In this document: positions 1-7,231 of the stretch, in pieces
How the letters are laid out: every line of letters starts with the position of its first letter
Numbering within the stretch: position 1 is the stretch's first letter
Assembly (NCBI GenBank): GCA_027313705.1
Contig: DAHVDE010000064.1
Coordinates: 1 to 46,082 of the forward strand
DNA length: 46,082 bases
Direction: 5' to 3'
Origin: Actinomycetota bacterium
GTDB taxonomy: Bacteria > Actinomycetota > Actinomycetes > Streptosporangiales > Streptosporangiaceae
Translations under genes and position numbers: made by a program
Notes under the pieces: generated by a model
What the model was told of the DNA's origin: nothing
Seen by the model: only the letters and a program-made list of their open reading frames with translations
The model's database searches: none

Positions 1-565
1 CCAGCAGGGCGTGCACATTCACCGTCCGGCCGCCCTCGCGGACCTTCTGCGTCAGCGCGTCGATCCACATGAACGTGTAAGGCACGCCGTCCAGCCGGCG
101 GTTCCCGAACCCCGCGACCATCTCGTCCAGCTCCCGCGCCATCACGCTGACCTGCGATTTCGACAGCCTGGTCACCCCCGGGGACTCCGCGAGCTTCTCC
201 ACCCGCCGGGTCGAGACCCCCAGCAGGTAACTGGTGGCGACCACCGAGGCCAGCGCCCGCCCGGCCCGGCGGCGGTGCTCCAGGAACCCCGGGAAGTAGC
301 TGCCGTGCCGCAGCTTCGGGATCGCCAGCCCGACCGTCCCCGCCCTCGTGTCCCACTCCCACTCCCGCGCCCGGTACCCGTTCCCTGAGTTCACCCGCTC
401 CGGCGGCACCTCGCCATAGCCCGCCCCGCACAGGTTCTCGACCTCGGCGTCCATGATCCGCCAGGCGAACCCCCGGATCATCGCCCGCAGCAGATCCGGG
501 CTCGCCGAACACAGGGTTTCCTCGAAACTGGTGCCCGGAACCGGCACAATGTCACGCACGGCCAT
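1..565 (-). CDS. IS256-family transposase, N-terminal part (continues beyond the window)
   Basis: The minus strand reads MAVRDIVPVPG from an ATG at 563-565 and stays open to base 1. GAAGGAG lies 8 bases before the start. The visible 188 residues contain the family's zinc-finger-like and catalytic-domain beginnings: an AEVENLCGAGYGEVP segment, NGYRAREWEWDTRAGTVGL, a LGVSTRRVEKL segment and a WIDALTQKVREGGR segment where the first catalytic Asp (the D of WIDALT) sits. These match Mutator/IS256 DDE transposases, which cut and paste or copy the element. Only about the first half of a roughly 400-residue protein is present. Whether the copy is intact cannot be judged. Confidence 0.9.
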   Translation of the reverse strand, partial: MAVRDIVPVPGTSFEETLCSASPDLLRAMIRGFAWRIMDAEVENLCGAGYGEVPPERVNSGNGYRAREWEWDTRAGTVGLAIPKLRHGSYFPGFLEHRRRAGRALASVVATSYLLGVSTRRVEKLAESPGVTRLSKSQVSVMARELDEMVAGFGNRRLDGVPYTFMWIDALTQKVREGGRTVNVHALL

Positions 566-700
566 CTCGTTCTCCTTCGTCTCTCATACGCAATTCGAAG
601 GATCGCGAGGTGGCCGCCCTACGTCACGCCGACACGCCCAGACGGAACGAAACGGTCACAACTACTCAGGCACCCATACACCACCTCCGTGGACGTGAAC
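1..700 (-). mobile_element. IS256-family insertion sequence, 5' (right) end, truncated by the window edge
   Basis: A transposase gene of the IS256/Mutator family runs leftward out of the window. About 110 bases beyond its start codon, at about 677-700, lies TACACCACCTCCGTGGACGT followed by GAAC. From memory this resembles the terminal inverted repeats of actinobacterial IS256 elements, so the element probably ends near base 700. The bases after it (about 701-709) would be one copy of the target duplication. The other end is outside the window, so the boundary cannot be confirmed here. Confidence 0.6.
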
Positions 701-863
701 AGCCGGAGGCCGGCGGCCTGGCTAGCCTCATGCACCATGCCAGGCCGGCGCCTTCACCCGCAAAGGGCCGCATTGCGCTGGCCGGATACGCGTTGTGGCA
801 AATGGCCGCTGACCAGCGCCGATGCTCCCTGTCCTACGCCTTAGCCGAATTGTGATCTGACAA

Positions 864-879
864 GTGTTGACGCTAACAA
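864..879. promoter_or_regulatory. Imperfect LacI-family operator, distal importer site
   Basis: GTGTTGACGCTAACAA keeps the complete right half GCTAACAA of the operator seen at 1156-1173 and 5 of 8 bases in the left half. It lies 277 bases upstream of the perfect site. Two operators at this distance could support repression by DNA looping, as known for LacI tetramers, but whether this regulator forms tetramers is unknown. Confidence 0.45.
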
Positions 880-1155
880 CGGTGTCCGGTCACTCTGCTC
901 TAAACACAGATTAGATCTGCTACGAGCGGAGCTTGAGCTGTGGTCAGATACCTGGCTACGTTGCCGGCCGGACCCCTGACAGTGGCCGCGACACCCACGA
1001 GCGACTCTGTCGCGCTTGGCATACCTGCTGGTCAACGGTTCGATATGGCATGGGCCGATCCACGGGCTCTGACGTCACGGAAAGCGGCTTGGAACCTGAC
1101 GCGGCCAGCAGCCCCTGCTATCAGGCTCGCTGATCAGCCATATTTTTTGACCGCT

Positions 1156-1173
1156 GTTGTTAGCGCTAACAAC
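1156..1173. promoter_or_regulatory. LacI-family operator, perfect 18-bp palindrome before the importer operon
   Basis: GTTGTTAGCGCTAACAAC is a perfect palindrome with the central CG typical of LacI-family sites. It ends 20 bases before the ATG of the transporter ATPase. The same half-sites recur before the LacI gene (6064-6079) and at the start of the kinase gene (7242-7257), so the regulator encoded at 6184-7215 is the likely ligand. Confidence 0.8.
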
Positions 1174-1193
1174 GACGTTCGGCCGGGTCGGCC

Positions 1194-2765
1194 ATGACCA
1201 GCGCCGGGCGGCGGGAAGACGCGAGCGCCAGGTCAGGGCCGGCTGCCGCACCGACGATGCGGGCAGGCTCGACGTACGGAGCGATCGACGTCACCAAGAG
1301 CTTTGATGACGTGACCGTGCTGCACGAGGTCAGCGTTCAGTTCCAGCCAGGTGAAGTGCATTCCGTGGTCGGCGAGAACGGCGCGGGCAAGTCGACGCTG
1401 CTGAAGCTGATGGCAGGCGTCTACCACCCGGACAGCGGTTCCCTGATGCTCGGCGGCGAAACCCTCGGGCCGCTCAGCCCGAGGGACGCCCAGCGCCGCG
1501 GCATCTACCTGGTGCCGCAGGAACCCAGGCTGATGCCCGATCTGTCGGTAGCGGAGAACCTGTATCTTGGCGCCCTGGCGAGACGACGGTTCGGCACGGT
1601 GGCCTGGCGGGTCATGAACGAGGCGACCGGCGGGATGATCTCCTCGGTCGGCCTGCGGGTTGACCCGAGGACCCAGGCCGGGCGCCTGTCGCTGGCTCAG
1701 CAGCAGTTGCTTGAGTGCGCGCGGGCACTTTCGCGCGGGTGCGGCATCATCTTCTTCGACGAGCCGACCTCGCCGCTGACCGCTCACGACGCCGAGAAGC
1801 TCTTCGGGTTGATGGACCAGTTGCGCGGGCAGGGGCTGACGCTCGGCTTCATCAGTCACCGGCTTGACGAGGTTCAGGAGATCAGCGACCGGATCACGGT
1901 CCTGCGCGACGGTGCGGTCGTAGCTCGCGAAGAGCGGGGCACGGCGACTCGTGACGAACTGGTGCAGGCCATGATCGGCCGTAAGCTCAGCGTCACCCGC
2001 CGCGCCGAGCCTGGACGGGCGCCGGCTACCGGCGTGCTCATGCTTGACGTCGCCGACCTGAGGATTCCGCCCCAGGTCAACGGCATGTCTGTCCAGGTCA
2101 GGGCGGGTGAGATCGTTGGGCTGGCCGGCCTGGTGGGCAGCGGGCGCACCGAGTTCGCCGAGACGCTTTTCGGCCTGCGGCTCCCGGCGGGCGGTACGGT
2201 CAAGGTGGCTGGCCGTGACGTCACCGGGTTCAGCCCGCGCAAGTGCATCGACGCCGGCCTGGCCTACCTGGCCGAGGACCGAGGGCGCAGCGGGATCTTC
2301 GCTGACGTCGACATCGCGCGCAACGAGTCCTCGGCCATCTTGGCGAGGCTTCCCCGCCGGCTCGGCGTCTTCATCAGGCCACGCAGGGAACAGGAGCTGG
2401 CCAGGGACGCCGCACAGCGGATGGACGTGCGAGCCAGTTCGATCAGTTCCGCGATCAAGACGCTGTCAGGCGGCAACCAGCAAAAGGCGCTGCTCGCCCG
2501 CTGGATGCTCGCCAAGCCCAGGGTCGCCGTACTCGACGAGCCCACCAGGGGTGTCGACATCGGCGCTAAGGAAAGCATCTACCAGATCATCGAGTCGATG
2601 GCCGGGGAAGGCCTCGCCGTGCTGGTCATCTCCTCGGAGATGGAAGACCTGATCAGGGTCTGCGACCGGGTTTACGCGGTGTACGAAGGGCGGATCACGG
2701 GCGAGCTCGGCGGCTCGGACATCACGCTCGAAGCCATCGGTCACCTGGTGGTGAGCGCGTCATGA
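1194..2765 (+). CDS. Sugar ABC importer ATP-binding protein, two fused nucleotide-binding domains (AraG/RbsA/XylG type)
   Basis: This 523-residue protein has the duplicated ATPase layout of the carbohydrate uptake transporter-2 family, which powers monosaccharide import at the inner face of the membrane. Domain 1 has Walker A GENGAGKST (60-68), an LSLAQQQ signature and a Walker B ending FFDEPTS. Domain 2 has the usual degenerate Walker A GLVGSGRTE, then LSGGNQQK and VAVLDEPTRGVD. The start chosen is ATG 1194; no strong ribosome site precedes it, and ATG 1257 is a possible alternative that still leaves the whole ATPase. The stop overlaps the next start (ATGA), so it is translationally coupled to the permease. 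The downstream araBDA genes suggest L-arabinose as substrate, by context only. Confidence 0.93.
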   Translation: MTSAGRREDASARSGPAAAPTMRAGSTYGAIDVTKSFDDVTVLHEVSVQFQPGEVHSVVGENGAGKSTLLKLMAGVYHPDSGSLMLGGETLGPLSPRDAQRRGIYLVPQEPRLMPDLSVAENLYLGALARRRFGTVAWRVMNEATGGMISSVGLRVDPRTQAGRLSLAQQQLLECARALSRGCGIIFFDEPTSPLTAHDAEKLFGLMDQLRGQGLTLGFISHRLDEVQEISDRITVLRDGAVVAREERGTATRDELVQAMIGRKLSVTRRAEPGRAPATGVLMLDVADLRIPPQVNGMSVQVRAGEIVGLAGLVGSGRTEFAETLFGLRLPAGGTVKVAGRDVTGFSPRKCIDAGLAYLAEDRGRSGIFADVDIARNESSAILARLPRRLGVFIRPRREQELARDAAQRMDVRASSISSAIKTLSGGNQQKALLARWMLAKPRVAVLDEPTRGVDIGAKESIYQIIESMAGEGLAVLVISSEMEDLIRVCDRVYAVYEGRITGELGGSDITLEAIGHLVVSAS

Positions 2766-3811
2766 CGATGGCAAAGGAAGCGGAGCCTGCCGTGCGGACG
2801 GCCAGGAACATCAGGCGAGGCCCGGACCTGGCCAGGCTGGCCAGCCGCCGTGAGGTGCTCGTCGCCATGGCGATCGTGGTGGTTATCGCGATCAGCACGG
2901 CGGTGCACTCGTACTTCTGGTCCTCGGCCAACATCTCTTTCATCTTCGCTGACTCGATCGTGGTCGCGCTGCTCGCGCTCGGCGAGTCGTTCGTCATGCT
3001 CGGACGCGGCATCGACCTGTCCGTCGGGGCGATCATGGGCATGTCGGCCATCATCGTCGGGTTCCGCATCCAGAACCACGGCATGACCCTGCTGCCTGCC
3101 ATCGCGCTCGGCGCGGCCATCGGCATCGCACTCGGGCTCGGCAACGCACTGCTCGTCGGCGTGACCAGGCTGCCGCCGATCATCGCCACGCTCGGCACGT
3201 TCAGCGTCTACTCAGGACTGGAGTTCGTGGTCACCAACGGAAACCAGGTCGACACGATCCCCAACTCGATTACCAACCTTGGTGTCCACACCGTGATGCC
3301 TGGCGTCCCGATTCTCCTCGTCGCGACGCTGCCGGTGATCATCATCGCCGCGTTCGTCCTGCGGTACACGACCTTCGGCCGTGCCATCTACGCGGTCGGC
3401 GACGACGCCGAGGCCGCCTATCGCGCGGGCATCCCTGTCCAGCGGATCCTGTTCAGCACGTACGTCATCGCCGGGCTCGCCGCCGGTCTAGCCGGAGTCG
3501 TCTTCCTGATCCATACCAGCGGCGCGTCCTCCACCACAGGCAACACCGACAATCTCAGCGCGATCGCGGCCGCCCTGATCGGCGGCACCGCGCTGACCGG
3601 CGGCCGCGGCGGCGCCTTCGGCGCCCTGGCCGGCAGCGTGTTCTTGTCGGCCACGCTGACCGCCCTGAGCTACGTCCACGTCTCTGACATCTGGCAGCCA
3701 GCGGGCGTCGGCGTGCTCGTCCTGCTCGCGGTCATCTACGACAGCCGCGGCAACGCGGTCAGGCTACCTCGCCCGCACAGACGTTCGCCGAAGGAAGGGA
3801 GGCCACAATGA
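2762..3811 (+). CDS. Sugar ABC importer permease (RbsC/AraH-like), first of two
   Basis: This is a 349-residue integral membrane protein of the BPD_transp_2 family. After a basic N-terminus, hydrophobic segments begin near residue 35 and recur to the C-terminus. Family marks include GESFVMLGRGIDLSVGAIMG, the TLGTFSVYSGL segment and GNTDNLSAIAAALIGGTALTGGRGG. The start overlaps the ATPase stop by 4 bases and the stop overlaps the second permease start in the same way, so the three are one coupled unit. With the second permease it probably forms the heteromeric channel for the sugar delivered by the lipoprotein at 4949-6031. Confidence 0.92.
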   Translation: MTMAKEAEPAVRTARNIRRGPDLARLASRREVLVAMAIVVVIAISTAVHSYFWSSANISFIFADSIVVALLALGESFVMLGRGIDLSVGAIMGMSAIIVGFRIQNHGMTLLPAIALGAAIGIALGLGNALLVGVTRLPPIIATLGTFSVYSGLEFVVTNGNQVDTIPNSITNLGVHTVMPGVPILLVATLPVIIIAAFVLRYTTFGRAIYAVGDDAEAAYRAGIPVQRILFSTYVIAGLAAGLAGVVFLIHTSGASSTTGNTDNLSAIAAALIGGTALTGGRGGAFGALAGSVFLSATLTALSYVHVSDIWQPAGVGVLVLLAVIYDSRGNAVRLPRPHRRSPKEGRPQ

Positions 3812-4833
3812 CCACCCTCGCGATGCCGCGGCGCTGGCAACTGCCCGGCTGGGGCCTGTGCTTGCTGCTCGCCCTGATAGGCGAGCTGACCTACTTCACG
3901 ATTACGACCAGGTACTTCGCTGCCAACGGCGTACCCGGCATCCTGGTGCTCGCCGAGCAGTTCGCGCCCACGGGCGTGCTCGCGCTCGGCATGGCCATGG
4001 TCATCCTGACCGGCAGCATCGACCTGTCGGCCGGGGCGACCGCCAGCCTGACCGCGATCGTCTGCGGGCTCGGCCTGGAGAAGGGCTACAACATGTGGCT
4101 CTGCATCCTCGCCGCACTCTTGGCAGGCACGCTGGTCGGCCTCGCCAACGGCCTGCTCGTGGCGCTCGCCGGGATCGACTCGCTGCTGGTCACGCTGGCC
4201 ACGCAGTTCATCGTGACCAGCGTGCTCACCTCGCTCGCTGGCGCGGAGCCGCCGTTCAACTTCTCCGTCACGTTCCAGGGCCTTGGCCAGGGAGCCATCG
4301 CCGACGTCCCTGACGACGTGCTCGTGTTCCTGGTGCTCGGGGTGGCCACGATCCTCATCGTGAACTACACCACGCTAGGACGTTCGATCGTGCTGGTCGG
4401 CTTCAGCCAGCGGGCCGCCCAGTACACCGGCGTCGCCACCAGGCGCACGCTGGCCTCGGTATTCACGATGAATGGCGCCTTCGCCGGAGTGGCAGGGGTG
4501 CTGCTGGCCGCCTATTACAACTCGGCCCAGCCCGACACGGGAACTATCTTGCTCTTGCCTGCCATCACGATCGTGGTGCTCGGCGGAGTCGATATCTTCG
4601 GCGGGCGAGGCCGGATCGGTGAGGTAATCATCGCCGGATTCCTGCTCGGCTACCTGAGCCAGGGAATGCTCATCGAGGGCAACAGTTCGCTGACCATCAC
4701 GATGGTGACCGGTCTGGTGCTGATCGGGGCGCTGGTACTCAAGATCTCGCTGGAACGCAACTTCCGCCAGGCGCTTGCTGTCCGGTTGCAGCGGCTGCGC
4801 ACCTGGCACCCGTCGCTTTCGCGACCTGACTAG
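3808..4833 (+). CDS. Sugar ABC importer permease (RbsC/AraH-like), second of two
   Basis: This 341-residue membrane protein is homologous to the preceding permease and carries the same landmarks: GMAMVILTGSIDLSAGATAS, the LLVTLATQFIVTSVLTSLAG segment and VVLGGVDIFGGRGRIGE near the C-terminus. Having two different permease genes is typical of rhamnose-, autoinducer-2- and some pentose-type CUT2 importers, whereas ribose importers use one. An ATGA overlap couples it to the first permease. AAGGAAGGGAGG just upstream is a good ribosome site. Confidence 0.92.
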   Translation: MTTLAMPRRWQLPGWGLCLLLALIGELTYFTITTRYFAANGVPGILVLAEQFAPTGVLALGMAMVILTGSIDLSAGATASLTAIVCGLGLEKGYNMWLCILAALLAGTLVGLANGLLVALAGIDSLLVTLATQFIVTSVLTSLAGAEPPFNFSVTFQGLGQGAIADVPDDVLVFLVLGVATILIVNYTTLGRSIVLVGFSQRAAQYTGVATRRTLASVFTMNGAFAGVAGVLLAAYYNSAQPDTGTILLLPAITIVVLGGVDIFGGRGRIGEVIIAGFLLGYLSQGMLIEGNSSLTITMVTGLVLIGALVLKISLERNFRQALAVRLQRLRTWHPSLSRPD

Positions 4834-4948
4834 CTATCGGCCATTAATCACCTTGGAGCTGACTGTTTTCTGGCCAGCTGTGCAGACGACCCATGCCAAA
4901 AACAGGCCCGCCCGACCCGAATTACCCACCAAAACGAGGAGGAAAGGA

Positions 4949-6031
4949 ATGTCAAGATTCACCGCGGCAGCGCTCAGACGCCCCGTTTACGCGCTGCCGG
5001 TCATCGCGCTCGCCGTCAGTCTCGCGGCCTGCTCTAACGCAGCGAGCAGCAGCAGCAGCAGCCCGAAGACCACCACGACCAAGCCAAGCGGTTCGCTGGC
5101 TGACAAGCCGATCACGGTGGCCATCGTGCCCAAGCTTCTTGGCCTTTCTGTATTCGAAGCCAACGTGCAGGGCGCCAGGGAAGTGGCGGCAAGCCTGCAC
5201 GAAACCATCGACTACACCGCATCGGTCGATGCCAGCGGCCCCGACCAGGCCGCCGTCATCATGGGCTTGATACACAGCAACCACCCGCCGCAGGTCATCG
5301 CGTACTCGGCCAACGACCCGACCTCTGAGGTGCCCGCGCTGGAAGCAGCGGCCAAGGCCGGCATCAAGGTGATCGGCTTCGATTCCGACGTCACCGCAAG
5401 CGCCCGGCTGTACTTCATCCAGGACACCGCCTACCCCGCGATGGCGCAGGCGCTGATCAACGCGGTCGTCGCCAAGTATGGCAGCAAGGGCACGATCGGC
5501 ATCTTGTCTTCCACCCCCGATGCGACGATCCAGAACGCCTGGATAAGCGCGATGCGCACCTATGTGAAGGCTAAGTTCCCGCACCTGAAGATCGGCCCGA
5601 TCGGCTACGGTCAGTCGAACCAGGCGACGTCGCAGACCCAGGCGACCAACCTGATCAACTCCAACCCTGACCTGCTCGCGCTGATCCCGATTGACGGCGC
5701 CGCGGTGCCAGGCGCTCTGGCCGCCGTCCAGGCCGTCGGCAAGGCAGGCAAGATCGGCGTCTTCGGCATCGGAGACCCGAACCCGAATCGCAAGTACTTC
5801 GCCAACGGTTCGCTCACCGGGCTGTTCCTGTGGAACGAGGTCAACCAGGGCAAGCTGATCGCCTACGTCGCCAGGGATGTCTACGACGGCACCATGCCTT
5901 CGGCCGGCGGCACGTTCACCGCGGGGCCGCTCGGCACGTTTACCGTCTCGAACAGCCCGGCGCCAGGCACCATCATCTTCTCCAAGCCGCTGGAGTTCAC
6001 CAAGGCGAACTACCTCCAGTACAACTTCTAA
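4949..6031 (+). CDS. Sugar ABC importer substrate-binding lipoprotein (periplasmic binding protein type 1)
   Basis: The open frame extends upstream to 4775, but the start must be ATG 4949: it has GAGGAGGAAAGG directly before it and opens a lipoprotein signal peptide (basic N-terminus, hydrophobic core, LAAC lipobox with acylated Cys28). The product is 360 residues. A Ser/Thr-rich tether follows, then the type 1 sugar-binding fold starting ITVAIVPKLLGLSVFEANVQ. The PKLLG and NDPTSEVPALEAAAKAGIKV segments recall RhaS/LsrB-like binders more than AraF, so the sugar is not certain. It lies 115 bases after the second permease, and its own strong ribosome site would allow higher expression than the membrane subunits. 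Confidence 0.92.
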   Translation: MSRFTAAALRRPVYALPVIALAVSLAACSNAASSSSSSPKTTTTKPSGSLADKPITVAIVPKLLGLSVFEANVQGAREVAASLHETIDYTASVDASGPDQAAVIMGLIHSNHPPQVIAYSANDPTSEVPALEAAAKAGIKVIGFDSDVTASARLYFIQDTAYPAMAQALINAVVAKYGSKGTIGILSSTPDATIQNAWISAMRTYVKAKFPHLKIGPIGYGQSNQATSQTQATNLINSNPDLLALIPIDGAAVPGALAAVQAVGKAGKIGVFGIGDPNPNRKYFANGSLTGLFLWNEVNQGKLIAYVARDVYDGTMPSAGGTFTAGPLGTFTVSNSPAPGTIIFSKPLEFTKANYLQYNF

Positions 6032-6063
6032 CTGGGCAAAGCTACCGCCGTTGACCAGAAGCG

Positions 6064-6079
6064 GTGGGAGCGATAACAA
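6064..6079. promoter_or_regulatory. Degenerate LacI-family operator upstream of the LacI gene
   Basis: GTGGGAGCGATAACAA has a GATAACAA right half identical to that in the araB-start operator (7242-7257) and 5 of 8 matches in the left half. It lies 105 bases before the regulator's ATG, between the binding-protein gene and a hairpin, where it could serve autoregulation. It is the weakest site of the set. Confidence 0.4.
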
Positions 6080-6082
6080 TTC

Positions 6083-6120
6083 GGATGGCCGGCCGGGCTG
6101 CCTCGGCCCGCCGGCCATCC
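6083..6120 (+). terminator. Stem-loop terminator after the importer operon
   Basis: GGATGGCCGG (6083-6092) pairs with 6111-6120, followed by an inner 5-bp stem (6094-6098 with 6106-6110) with one bulged C and a 7-base loop. There is no T-tract, as is common in high-GC actinobacteria. Its position 51 bases after the binding-protein stop and before the LacI gene fits partial or full termination between importer and regulator/catabolic genes. Confidence 0.65.
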
Positions 6121-6183
6121 GGCGAGCACTGACCGGCGAACCGTCAGGACTGCCTGGTGACCGGGCGGAGGAAGGTAGCGGCA

Positions 6184-7215
6184 ATGCCAGCAGCGACGGG
6201 GGGACGCCCTCCGGTCATGGCCGATGTCGCCAAGCTGGCAGGGGTCTCCGCCCAGACCGTCTCGCGCGTGCTCAACGATCATCCCAACGTGTCGGTCCGG
6301 GCACGGGATGCCGTTCTCGCCGCTATCACCGAGCTGGGCTACCGGCCCAACGCGGCCGCGCGCACCCTGGTCACCAGGCGGACCAGGACACTCGGCGTGA
6401 TCAGCTTCGACACGACGTTGTTCGGGCCTGCCTCCATGCTGCACGGGATCGAGCGGGCCGCCGCCGGAGAGTACTTCGTGTCGATCGCGAGCCTGCCCGC
6501 ACTCGACCGGGCCGGGGTGCTAGGCGCCGTTGACCGGCTGCTTGAGCAGGGCGTAGACGGCATCATCGTGATCGCACCGATGAAGTCGGCGGTCGACGCC
6601 TGCGGGAGCATCAGGCACGGCGTGCCGCTCGTTGCCGTGGGCTGCGGCACGCAGGCTTCGCTGGCTTCCGTGGCGGTCGACAACGGGGCAGGAGCGGCAC
6701 TCGCGACCAGGTACCTGCTCGGGCTCGGTCATAAGACCGTGCACCATATCGCGGGACCGAGGGCGTGGCTGGATGCGCAGGAACGGATCGCGGGCTGGCG
6801 GTCGGCGCTGCGCGAGGCCGGCGCGCCTGCGCCAGAACTCGTGGCAGGCGACTGGTCGTCGGCGTCCGGCTACCGGATCGGCCAGGGCATCGGCGACGAC
6901 CTGGAGGTCACCGCGGTGCTTTGCGGCAACGACCACATGGCCCTCGGGCTGATCAGGGCACTGGCTGAGCGAGGCAAGAAGGTGCCAGACGACATCAGCG
7001 TGGTGGGGTTCGACGACATACCAGAGTCGGGTTACTTCCTGCCGCCGCTCACCACGGTGCGCCAGGACTTCGGCGCGCTCGGCAGGCACGCGCTCGGTGT
7101 CCTCGTCGCCATGATCGACGGTCAGCCGGCGCCCCAGGCTTGCCTGCGCGTTCCGCCCCAGCTCGTCGACCGGGCAAGCGCAGGACCGCCAGGACGCGCA
7201 GGGACGCCCCGGTAG
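6184..7215 (+). CDS. LacI-family transcriptional regulator, probable repressor of the pentose locus
   Basis: The product is 343 residues. The start is ATG 6184, with GGAGGAAGG 8 bases upstream; the in-frame GTG at 6157 has no comparable site. Residues about 12-60 form the LacI headpiece: MADVAKLAGVSAQTVSRVLN, then a YRPNAAARTL hinge region. The rest is a type 1 periplasmic-binding-like sensor domain containing GVDGIIVIAP, LGHKTVHHIAG and ISVVGFDDIPES. Family members usually repress until a sugar binds. It sits between importer and catabolic genes on the same strand, and matching palindromes lie before the importer, before itself and at the araB start, so it probably controls all three units. 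Confidence 0.93.
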   Translation: MPAATGGRPPVMADVAKLAGVSAQTVSRVLNDHPNVSVRARDAVLAAITELGYRPNAAARTLVTRRTRTLGVISFDTTLFGPASMLHGIERAAAGEYFVSIASLPALDRAGVLGAVDRLLEQGVDGIIVIAPMKSAVDACGSIRHGVPLVAVGCGTQASLASVAVDNGAGAALATRYLLGLGHKTVHHIAGPRAWLDAQERIAGWRSALREAGAPAPELVAGDWSSASGYRIGQGIGDDLEVTAVLCGNDHMALGLIRALAERGKKVPDDISVVGFDDIPESGYFLPPLTTVRQDFGALGRHALGVLVAMIDGQPAPQACLRVPPQLVDRASAGPPGRAGTPR

Positions 7216-7231
7216 CCGGAGCGAGGATGGG

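Larger units (their letters stand above)
701..1193. other. Upstream region of the sugar importer: no gene, two operator-like sites
   Basis: No open frame here looks coding. The stretch is less GC-rich than its surroundings. A 9-bp stem (714-722 with 739-747, 16-base loop) lies just inside the flank of the insertion sequence. Two LacI-type palindromes (864-879, 1156-1173) are annotated separately. TTGACG (867-872) and TTGACC (1147-1152) could be -35 elements overlapping these operators, but no convincing -10 was found at standard spacing. Confidence 0.6.

Noticed and set aside
4952-6184. A 410-codon minus-strand open frame opposite the sugar-binding lipoprotein gene
   Set aside because: It is the shadow of a well-supported plus-strand gene in high-GC DNA. 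Its translation is Arg/Gly/Asp-rich without any domain, and it crosses an obvious terminator.
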